A stretch of DNA of 7,154 nt from Nanobdellota archaeon. Its GTDB lineage: Archaea > Nanobdellota > Nanobdellia > SCGC-AAA011-G17 > JAFCDX01. Positions 1 through 3,618 of the stretch are shown here, piece after piece. The position numbers were made by a program, and so were the translations under genes. The notes under the pieces are model-generated. The model had not been told where the DNA came from and made no database searches. It worked only from the letters and a program-made list of their open reading frames with translations. The stretch covers positions 1-7,154 of the forward strand of contig JAHIVQ010000031.1 of the NCBI GenBank assembly GCA_018816585.1, written 5' to 3'. The stretch's first letter is position 1, and the number at the start of each line of letters is the position of its first letter.

Positions 1-60
1 AAAATCATTTTTTTGAATGGGAGAGTAGTCAAAAGTACAAATTTTGCAAAACAAAAATCC

Positions 61-297
61 TTACCTTATTTCTGCCCCTAATTGCTCTTTGTAAACACTC
101 ATTAGTCTATTCATTACTTTGTCTATTTTATCCATAACAATTGAAGCATTTCCAACAGCATTAGCTTGGTCTTTATTAAAATCTTCATAGGTGTAATTTG
201 TTATATTTAATGGTTCACCATAATAAGATTTAGTTATTAATATAATTAATAACAATAACCCCAACAATTTTAAAAAAATCTCCAATGAATCATCCAT
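61..297 (-). CDS. Small single-pass membrane protein, extracytoplasmic tail (hypothetical)
   Basis: I do not recognise a family. The 78-residue product has a short acidic N-terminus (MDDSLE) and one very hydrophobic segment at about residues 7-22, followed by Lys. The hydrophilic tail of about 55 residues is predicted helical at its end (about 50-75). The tail carries three N-x-S/T sequons (Asn31, Asn34, Asn50), which fits a surface-exposed, possibly N-glycosylated segment, though this is inference. The ATG is well supported: GGAGG lies 7 nt upstream on the minus strand. A T-rich run just after the TAA (about 45-60) could end transcription. There is no clear partner gene; bases 1-60 show no gene I can support. 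It could also be a cleaved secreted peptide. Confidence in the gene is good, in function none. Confidence 0.72.
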   Translation of the reverse strand: MDDSLEIFLKLLGLLLLIILITKSYYGEPLNITNYTYEDFNKDQANAVGNASIVMDKIDKVMNRLMSVYKEQLGAEIR

Positions 298-303
298 TTT
301 TTA

Positions 304-310
304 TCCTCCC
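304..310 (-). promoter_or_regulatory. Strong Shine-Dalgarno site for the 78-aa membrane protein
   Basis: On the minus strand the bases read GGGAGGA, with GGAGG ending 7 nt before the ATG at 297. This matches the archaeal anti-SD well and fixes the start. It also implies a leadered mRNA, unlike LSm or HEPN in this window. Confidence 0.75.
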
Positions 311-383
311 TTCTTTATATTACCAACTACTAACTAACCCCAGAAAGAATCCTCATTTGTTTCTATGTAGTTGATATTTTACT

Positions 384-396
384 ATCACTAAGTGAT
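384..396. repeat. 13-bp perfect palindrome, possible operator
   Basis: The bases read ATCACT-A-AGTGAT, a perfect dyad around one central base. It abuts an AT run (TTTAAAAA, 396-403) that could be a TATA element on either strand. It could be an operator for the minus-strand 78-aa gene or for a transcript across 441-520. Only one copy is seen. Confidence 0.35.
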
Positions 397-440
397 TTAA
401 AAAGTTTGTGAAATAGAAAATATAACTACAAACCTCCTAT

Positions 441-520
441 TTGGCTACAAAATCGCTTTTGGCGACAAAGCCGATTTTTGGGGCTGTGTCCGTAAAATAC
501 CCCCTTGTCCGTAAACTTTG
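441..520. ncRNA. GC-richer structured island, candidate non-coding RNA or leader element
   Basis: This stretch is visibly richer in G and C than its AT-rich flanks, a common sign of structured RNA in AT-rich archaea. Hairpin 1 pairs 449-459 (AAAATCGCTTT) with 467-478 (AAAGCCGATTTT), with one bulged C and a 7-nt loop. Hairpin 2 pairs 464-472 (GACAAAGCC) with 482-490 (GGCTGTGTC), with one mismatch and a 9-nt loop. They share AAAGCC, so they cannot form together. GGGG at 480-483 can also pair with the C run at 500-504. A TATA-like AAAATATAA (about 417-425) would start a plus transcript near 445. The strand is uncertain, and no known riboswitch or RNA family is recognised. Confidence 0.35.
487..515. 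repeat. Direct repeat TGTCCGTAAA, two copies 19 bp apart
   Basis: TGTCCGTAAA occurs exactly at 487-496 and again at 506-515. A looser third relative, GTCTAAAATAC, lies at about 530-540 and resembles GTCCGTAAAATAC at 488-500. The 19-bp period is close to two helical turns, so these could be tandem protein sites. They could also be part of the adjoining structured element. Confidence 0.45.
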
Positions 521-606
521 GCTTATATGGTCTAAAATACACTTTTAAAGCTTATAAAGGCAAAACATGACTTTTAGAACAAAATTAAATAATTTTAATC
601 AAAAGA

Positions 607-617
607 TTTATATAAAT
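607..617 (+). promoter_or_regulatory. TATA box, promoter of the receiver-like gene at 694
   Basis: TTTATATAAAT is a good archaeal TATA box. With the usual spacing, transcription would start near 635-640, giving an untranslated leader of about 55 nt. A weak SD (AAGGA, 680-684) lies 9 nt before the ATG at 694, consistent with a leadered mRNA. Confidence 0.55.
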
Positions 618-693
618 ATTATTATTCTCATAATTATCAGGGGTTAACTATTAATAAACTCCAGAATTTTGGGTTTTTTAAGGAAAAAACAAA

Positions 694-1029
694 ATGATAC
701 CTATCTTAATTGTTGGAAAAGATTTATCTGATTTAGCTGATGAATTAACATCTCAGGGAATAAAAGATGGTATATTAGCATTTTCAGTAAAAAATAGTGA
801 AGAAGCTTTAGGAATTTTTGAAGAATTAGGGCCAAAATTAATGTTAACAATTTTAGGTAAAAATGAACAAAAATCCCATGATAAATTAATCTCCGAAGGA
901 TATAAAGGATCTTTTGTTGTTTATTCTAATGAAAATGAATCAGAATGGGGCAAAAGAAAAGTAGAATTTATCAAACCACAATCTGAAAATTTATATAATA
1001 AACTAATAAAAAATTTAATTTATAATTAA
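694..1029 (+). CDS. Receiver-like (pseudo-receiver) single-domain protein, hypothetical
   Basis: The 111-residue protein shows a pattern resembling a response-regulator receiver domain. There is a first strand (PILIVGKDL), a segment resembling the usual second strand and helix (SVKNSEEALGIFEE), a third strand after GPK (LMLTILG), a further strand (SFVVYS), and FIKP at 92-95, which matches the conserved Lys-Pro near the end of receivers. A helix (SENLYNKLIKNLI) closes it. Where receivers carry the phosphorylated Asp, this protein appears to have Ile53, and the N-terminal acidic pair is reduced to one Asp. If the fold is right, it cannot be activated by canonical phosphotransfer and would act as a binding module. 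No kinase is nearby. The start follows a weak SD. The gene is real; the fold is inference. Confidence 0.65.
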   Translation: MIPILIVGKDLSDLADELTSQGIKDGILAFSVKNSEEALGIFEELGPKLMLTILGKNEQKSHDKLISEGYKGSFVVYSNENESEWGKRKVEFIKPQSENLYNKLIKNLIYN

Positions 1030-1040
1030 TGTTCTCAGAT

Positions 1041-1068
1041 TTGTATAAAAATTAAATTTTATTTACAA
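1041..1068. terminator. Possible bidirectional AT-rich terminator between convergent genes
   Basis: The gap between the convergent stops of the receiver-like gene and S8e contains an imperfect inverted repeat (TTGTA at 1041-1045 with TACAA at 1064-1068). The core of A and T runs reads T-rich on both strands. Such a site could end both transcripts. Pairing in the core is imperfect, so confidence is low. Confidence 0.3.
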
Positions 1069-1074
1069 AGAGAA

Positions 1075-1452
1075 TTAAATCAGAACAGCATTAATAGCAC
1101 CTTCTTGTCCAGGCTGGTTTGTAATTTTAGCCTTTCCCAAGTCAGTATCTATAATAGTACCTTTTGTCATGATGTTTCTTCTTACATAATGCCTGTTAGC
1201 AGGATTTTCAAGTATTGTTTTTATTTTTACTATTTTATGCTTTTTTGTTTTTTTATCATAAACATTTGCAGTATTTGTTGATAATAATCTTATTTTTATT
1301 TTTCCAGAAGTAATTCTTACTCTTTGCTTTCTTATTTCACTTAAACCTGTAAGTGTTGGTTCGCTTGCTAAATCAGATAATCTCTTCTTTCTAAATTTTA
1401 TATATCTTCCACCTGTGGATTTTCTTCTAGCTCTTGCATTTGACTTTGCCAT
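1075..1452 (-). CDS. rps8e: 30S ribosomal protein S8e (eS8)
   Basis: A 125-residue basic protein of the small ribosomal subunit, the short archaeal form of eukaryotic eS8 and absent from bacteria. It matches the family end to end. The N-terminus is basic, with RRKSTGGRY followed by RKKR at about 10-24, a typical rRNA-binding tail. The signature ENPANRHYVRRNI lies at about 82-94, followed by a KGxIIxTxLGKAxIT segment. The C-terminus PGQEGAINAVLI is close to the family's usual ending. The length is normal and no residue appears missing. The ATG starts the conserved MAK sequence. It is transcribed alone, divergently from LSm and convergently with the receiver-like gene. The TATA-like run 20-30 nt upstream suggests a leaderless message. 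Confidence 0.97.
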   Translation of the reverse strand: MAKSNARARRKSTGGRYIKFRKKRLSDLASEPTLTGLSEIRKQRVRITSGKIKIRLLSTNTANVYDKKTKKHKIVKIKTILENPANRHYVRRNIMTKGTIIDTDLGKAKITNQPGQEGAINAVLI

Positions 1453-1470
1453 TTTAAAACCCTGAATTTA

Positions 1471-1482
1471 TATTTTAAAAAC
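1471..1482 (-). promoter_or_regulatory. Probable promoter (TATA-like) of S8e
   Basis: On the minus strand GGTTTTTAAAATATAAA precedes the S8e ATG by about 20-30 nt, so transcription would begin at or near the start codon. No SD is seen. The TTTATATAT box at 1521-1529 is nearly symmetric and could also fire in this direction, so assignment is uncertain. Confidence 0.4.
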
Positions 1483-1520
1483 CTTTCTATTATCTTATCC
1501 CTGTCTTATCAACCGAATGA

Positions 1521-1529
1521 TTTATATAT
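1521..1529 (+). promoter_or_regulatory. TATA box of the LSm-TPR-L37e unit
   Basis: TTTATATAT is centred about 27 bp before the LSm ATG, so the predicted transcription start falls on or next to the start codon. There is no SD between them. This is the classic layout of a leaderless archaeal message. Confidence 0.6.
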
Positions 1530-1551
1530 CGATAAAAACCAGAATTTTAAT

Positions 1552-1776
1552 ATGGAAATGGAGAGACCCTTAGATTCATTGAATAACTCAAGAAACAAGA
1601 AAGTAATTGTTGAGTTGAAGAATGGAAAGCAATTAGTCGGTATTCTAAAAGCATTTGATATTCATATTAATACTGTTCTTGAAGATACTGAAGAAAGAGA
1701 GAATGGCGAGGTAAAAAGGAAACTAGGAACAGCCTTTGTAAGAGGGGACACAATAGTTCTGATTTCTACTGTTTAA
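1552..1776 (+). CDS. Archaeal Sm-like (LSm) RNA-binding protein
   Basis: A 74-residue small nuclear ribonucleoprotein homologue, expected to form a ring (usually heptameric) that binds U-rich RNA in the cytoplasm. The N-terminal ERPLDSLNNS is the family's helix. The Sm1 motif spans about 17-46 and includes the RNA-contacting D36-x-H38-x-N40. The Sm2 motif is FVRGDTIVLIS (62-72), with R64, G65 and D66. Length is typical of archaeal SmAP1. Two Met codons (1 and 3) could start it; the first is favoured by the TATA spacing of about 27 bp. It is first in a tight cluster: the TPR gene begins one base after its stop and L37e follows. LSm next to L37e is a common archaeal arrangement, linking RNA handling with translation. 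Confidence 0.95.
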   Translation: MEMERPLDSLNNSRNKKVIVELKNGKQLVGILKAFDIHINTVLEDTEERENGEVKRKLGTAFVRGDTIVLISTV

Positions 1777-1777
1777 A

Positions 1778-2167
1778 ATGAGAAAAATAATATTATCATC
1801 AATTTTTACAAGAAAAAAAGTAATTAATCCAGAAACAATCAAAGAATTAGAATTAAGATTAGAAGAAGATAAAAAAAATCCTATTTTACATATTAAACTT
1901 GCTGATTATATAAAAAGAGATGACAAGACTAAAGCTATATATCATTATATAACAGCAGCTGAAATTATGGAAAAAGATGGCTTTTATAGCAGGGCAGCAG
2001 CAACTTATAAGCAAGCATTAACACTTGATGAGTCTATGTTAAAAATTCATTTAGAAATAGCTAGATGTTGTAATAAATTAGGTTTAAATAATGAAGCTTG
2101 TATAGAAGAACAAAAATATTGGGATAAATACAAAAAAACTTCTTTGTTAATTATCCCGGGTCACTAG
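1778..2167 (+). CDS. Small TPR-repeat protein, hypothetical
   Basis: The 129-residue protein has a basic N-terminus, a charged helix (about 18-32), then tetratricopeptide-like helical pairs. One unit runs at about 34-67 (NPILHIKLADYIKRDDKTKAI then ITAAEIMEKDG). The second, at about 68-102, is clearer (FYSRAAATYKQALTLDE then LEIARCCNKLG), and a partial third helix follows. TPRs mediate protein-protein contact, so this is likely an adaptor. No enzyme motif, signal peptide or membrane segment is seen. It starts 1 nt after the LSm stop and ends 7 nt before L37e with no SD on either side, so all three are probably translated from one message. It interrupts the usual LSm-L37e adjacency. A role with the LSm ring or the ribosome is inference from position only. 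Confidence 0.82.
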   Translation: MRKIILSSIFTRKKVINPETIKELELRLEEDKKNPILHIKLADYIKRDDKTKAIYHYITAAEIMEKDGFYSRAAATYKQALTLDESMLKIHLEIARCCNKLGLNNEACIEEQKYWDKYKKTSLLIIPGH

Positions 2168-2174
2168 ATAAAAA

Positions 2175-2348
2175 ATGAAAGGTACTCCTTCAATGGGTAA
2201 GAAGTCTGGTAAGAAGACTCTTATTAAATGTAGAAGATGCGGAAGGAAAAGTTATCATATTAAACATAAAAAATGTAGTTCTTGTGGTTTTGGTAGATCT
2301 GCTAAAATGAGAAAGTATAATTGGCAGAATAAAAGAAAAAGAAAGTAA
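2175..2348 (+). CDS. rpl37e: 50S ribosomal protein L37e (eL37), zinc-finger type
   Basis: A 57-residue basic protein of the large ribosomal subunit, archaeal/eukaryotic-specific. The start MKGTPSMGKK matches the family's conserved GTPS(F/M)GK opening. The zinc-binding pattern is complete: Cys19-x2-Cys22 (CRRCGRKSYH) and Cys34-x2-Cys37 (CSSCGFG), followed by the conserved RSAKMRKYNW and a Lys/Arg tail. Length is normal for archaea. The first ATG is chosen because the conserved residues begin there; Met7 would cut them off. It lies 7 nt after the TPR gene with no SD and is third in the LSm unit. tRNA-Leu starts 29 nt after its stop, possibly on the same transcript. Confidence 0.96.
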   Translation: MKGTPSMGKKSGKKTLIKCRRCGRKSYHIKHKKCSSCGFGRSAKMRKYNWQNKRKRK

Positions 2349-2356
2349 TTTAAATG
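2348..2356 (+). promoter_or_regulatory. Possible TATA-like element for tRNA-Leu
   Basis: ATTTAAATG overlaps the end of the L37e gene and is centred about 26 bp before the first base of the tRNA, which suits an independent start at the mature 5' end. Read-through from the LSm unit with processing is the alternative. Confidence 0.35.
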
Positions 2357-2377
2357 TAAAATTTTTAGTTCTTGTAT

Positions 2378-2492
2378 GCGGGAGTGCCGGAGTGGTCAAA
2401 CGGGATAGGCTTAGGTACTTCATTCAAAATTTAATGATTTTGAGAAACCTATTAGCTTAGTGCTTACACAGGTTCGAACCCTGTCTCCCGCA
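2378..2492 (+). tRNA. tRNA-Leu(UAG), class II, with a 31-nt intron
   Basis: The acceptor stem pairs GCGGGAG (2378-2384) with CTCCCGC (2485-2491), with discriminator A at 2492 and no encoded CCA. The D stem is CCG (2387-2389) with CGG (2401-2403). The anticodon stem ATAGG (2405-2409) pairs perfectly with CCTAT (2448-2452) once an intron is removed. The loop C-T-TAG-G gives anticodon UAG at 2412-2414, which reads CUA-family leucine codons. The T arm is ACAGG, TTCGAAC, CCTGT (2468-2484). The variable arm is long (2453-2467), as expected for leucine. Mature length is 84 nt. No other reading of the anticodon restores the stem. Confidence 0.95.
2416..2446 (+). other. tRNA-Leu intron at canonical position 37/38
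   Basis: The intron is placed after G37 (2415) and before A38 (2447). A bulge-helix-bulge fits well. The exon bases CTTA (2410-2413) pair with TGAG (2441-2444), including one G-U pair. The flanking 3-nt bulges are GG^T at the 5' site and AA^A at the 3' site. Inside, TCATT (2420-2424) pairs with AATGA (2433-2437). This is the substrate expected for archaeal tRNA splicing endonuclease. A competing intron hairpin, CAAAAT with ATTTTG, is also possible. Confidence 0.85.
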
Positions 2493-2534
2493 TTATTTAA
2501 ATTATTGTCTAGAAAATTTTATCTCTGTTAAAGT

Positions 2535-2540
2535 AAAAAA
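2535..2540 (-). terminator. Possible T-tract terminator for the HEPN/nucleotidyltransferase unit
   Basis: On the minus strand CCTTTTTTAC lies about 24 nt after the nucleotidyltransferase stop. Archaeal polymerase commonly ends at such T runs. No hairpin is evident. Transcription of the tRNA-Leu unit also ends somewhere in this convergent gap. Confidence 0.35.
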
Positions 2541-2563
2541 GGAATGAATGTATATAAATATTT

Positions 2564-3124
2564 TTAGTAAAGAACCTTTTTAATATCAAATTTATTACTT
2601 ATATTTTTAATACTCTCTATAAAGATATTCTCATATTCTGGATATATTTCAATTAATCCTGGATTTAATAAAGAACCACCATATTTTTTTAATAAACCAT
2701 ACTCTCCTTTTTTCCCCCTTAACATATAATTAAATTTCACTTTTTCTTTCTTTTTAAGATGCCTTAAGGAATAGAATATCTGAATTCTTGGATTAAGCCC
2801 TAGTTTTTTAGCAAAATAATCTCCAGAGATTAAACTTTTTCCATAAAATAATATATTTTCTCTGGCAAAATTGGATTCGTCAAAGAAGGAGTATAAATCA
2901 AAGGATTTTATATGTATTGGCAGGTCTGAAAATTTTTGTAATTGATTTTTTATTAATTGAGAATTATCAAGTTGATCTTTAATACTTAAATTTATGTATA
3001 TAACAGCTATATCTATATCATTAGGTTTGGTATTTTCCAGTATTGATGAACCAAATTGAACTATGTCAAATATATTTTGATTATAAGTTAATTCTGGTTT
3101 TTTCTGCCACAAATTTTGCATCAT
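2564..3124 (-). CDS. MNT-type nucleotidyltransferase with C-terminal extension, partner of HEPN
   Basis: The 186-residue protein has an N-terminal minimal nucleotidyltransferase domain (about 17-99). The catalytic motif is intact: FGSS at 24-27, then NDID, giving Gly25-Ser26 and the metal-binding Asp36-x-Asp38. A later strand, IHIKSFD (70-76), may supply the third carboxylate (Asp76), and NILFYGKSLI (90-99) is the typical end of the fold. Residues 100-186 form an extra domain with LKKKEKVKFNYMLRGKKG and KKYGGSLLNPGLIEIYP, whose GG-x3-NPG-x-I pattern I associate with archaeal proteins but cannot name. In known HEPN-MNT pairs the enzyme neutralises HEPN by AMP transfer; here that is inference. 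The start (tandem ATGs) overlaps HEPN by 44 nt and follows a very strong SD. Confidence 0.87.
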   Translation of the reverse strand: MMQNLWQKKPELTYNQNIFDIVQFGSSILENTKPNDIDIAVIYINLSIKDQLDNSQLIKNQLQKFSDLPIHIKSFDLYSFFDESNFARENILFYGKSLISGDYFAKKLGLNPRIQIFYSLRHLKKKEKVKFNYMLRGKKGEYGLLKKYGGSLLNPGLIEIYPEYENIFIESIKNISNKFDIKKVLY

Positions 3125-3428
3125 TTTTAATCACCTCTGCTAATTCTTTAGTCATAATTTGAATGTAACTTTCCTGATAAAATGGAAAATCCTTGTCTAA
3201 GATATTATAAATTTCTGGAAATCTGGATTGTACTATCCTGAATCTTTCTGTATGAGAAGAAGGCGTAATATTAAGATTTTGCAATATATAAATATCAGCC
3301 AGTGCAATCAGGCATTTAAAATACAATACAACTGCAGAATTATATCTTTCTTTTTCAAATTCATCTTCTGCTGAAGAAAAATATTCCCTTGCAGTTTTCT
3401 CCAGTATTTCTTCTTTTATGCTTTTCAT
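3081..3428 (-). CDS. HEPN-domain protein, first gene of a HEPN/MNT pair
   Basis: A 115-residue all-helical protein. Its first long helices (EILEKTAREYFSSAEDEFEKE, then YNSAVVLYFKCLIALADIYIL) are typical of HEPN, and the pairing with a minimal nucleotidyltransferase supports the call. Many HEPN toxins are RNases with an R-x4-6-H motif in the last part. I do not find it here. Instead there is a conserved-looking SSHTERFR at about 57-64, where His precedes Arg. RNase activity is therefore doubtful, or the site is atypical. The ATG is fixed by an in-frame TAG 18 nt upstream and a TATA-like element about 26 nt away, implying a leaderless message. The start codon lies inside a 17-bp palindrome, pointing to tight transcriptional control. 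The last 44 nt also encode the start of the partner. Confidence 0.85.
   Translation of the reverse strand: MKSIKEEILEKTAREYFSSAEDEFEKERYNSAVVLYFKCLIALADIYILQNLNITPSSHTERFRIVQSRFPEIYNILDKDFPFYQESYIQIMTKELAEVIKNDAKFVAEKTRINL
3130..3137 (-). promoter_or_regulatory. Near-perfect Shine-Dalgarno for the nucleotidyltransferase, inside HEPN
   Basis: On the minus strand the bases read GAGGTGAT, ending 5 nt before the first ATG. They match the 16S tail complement over eight bases, while also encoding part of AEVIKN in HEPN. This sets the overlapping start and would allow efficient independent initiation of the partner. Confidence 0.8.
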
Positions 3429-3440
3429 ACCAAGTAAGAA
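3424..3440. promoter_or_regulatory. Operator 1: 17-bp palindrome over the HEPN start codon
   Basis: On the coding strand it reads TTCTTAC-TTG-GTATGAA. The dyad is perfect except for one base, and that base creates the ATG of HEPN. It overlies the predicted transcription start. Same consensus (TTCTTAC-N3-GTAAGAA) as the two sites upstream. Confidence 0.65.
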
Positions 3441-3450
3441 TATCTATAAG

Positions 3451-3458
3451 TATTTAAG
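3451..3458 (-). promoter_or_regulatory. TATA-like element of the HEPN/nucleotidyltransferase unit
   Basis: On the minus strand AAAAAGACTTAAATAC has a purine-rich BRE-like run followed by CTTAAATA, centred about 26 nt before the ATG, so the message should be leaderless. It lies between operators 1 and 2. TTATAGATA at 3441-3449 is a second, closer candidate. Confidence 0.5.
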
Positions 3459-3463
3459 TCTTT

Positions 3464-3480
3464 TTATTACCAAGTAAGAA
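3464..3480. promoter_or_regulatory. Operator 2: 17-bp palindrome upstream of the HEPN promoter
   Basis: On the plus strand it reads TTATTAC-CAA-GTAAGAA, with one mismatch in the dyad. Its centre is 40 bp from that of operator 1, and it borders the predicted BRE/TATA on the upstream side. The 12 bases ACCAAGTAAGAA are identical in operators 1 and 2. Confidence 0.65.
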
Positions 3481-3504
3481 AAAAACTCTGAAATTCTATT
3501 AATT

Positions 3505-3521
3505 TTCTTACTTAGTAAGAA
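3505..3521. promoter_or_regulatory. Operator 3: perfect 17-bp palindrome
   Basis: TTCTTAC-TTA-GTAAGAA has two identical 7-bp arms. Its centre is 41 bp from that of operator 2, so the three sites lie on nearly the same face of the helix. This is the best copy of the consensus. Confidence 0.7.
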
Positions 3522-3570
3522 CTTTATTCCAAATATCATCGCTTTTATTATCCTCCTCATTTTGTATATT

Positions 3571-3618
3571 ATAAGAATTTCTTATCCATAAACTTTTCTA
3601 TTCTTTATTTAGTAAGAA
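3571..3618. repeat. Further TAAGAA/TTCTTA half-sites upstream of the operator array
   Basis: ATAAGAA-T-TTCTTAT (3571-3585) is a perfect 15-bp palindrome using the same hexamer in everted order. TTCTTTATTTAGTAAGAA (3601-3618) is a degenerate operator-like copy overlapping the stop codon of the membrane protein gene. They may be auxiliary sites or remnants; they do not fit the 17-bp spacing. Confidence 0.4.

Larger units (their letters stand above)
298..693. other. 396-bp gene-free region between divergent genes
   Basis: I see no convincing coding frame here. From left to right it holds the SD of the minus-strand gene, a perfect 13-bp palindrome (384-396), a GC-richer island with overlapping hairpins (about 441-490), a direct repeat TGTCCGTAAA (487-496 and 506-515), and a TATA box (607-617) for the gene at 694. 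TATA-like runs in both orientations, at about 415-425 on plus and about 552-558 on minus, could transcribe the island. Confidence 0.6.

Noticed and set aside
1..60. A possible further minus-strand gene starting near position 8 (ATG)
   Set aside because: Only two codons are visible, with no SD or clear promoter. The T-rich run suggests transcript end instead.
2190..2423. A 77-codon open frame on the minus strand
   Set aside because: It lies antisense to L37e and the 5' half of tRNA-Leu, both secure. The Ser/Thr/Phe-rich product has no family look and is a shadow.
2525..2534. CTGTTAAAGT, which also occurs near 3650
   Set aside because: The second copy is inside a coding region and explained by its codons. 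A 10-bp AT-rich match in this window is expected by chance.
2549..2562. TATA-like TATATAAATATTTTT pointing rightwards
   Set aside because: It would drive only antisense transcription into the nucleotidyltransferase gene. It is better explained as AT-rich convergent spacer.
3424..3618. The TAAGAA repeats as a CRISPR array
   Set aside because: The units are 17-bp palindromes with single-base variations and spacers of about 23 bp. There are no conserved long repeats and no cas genes.
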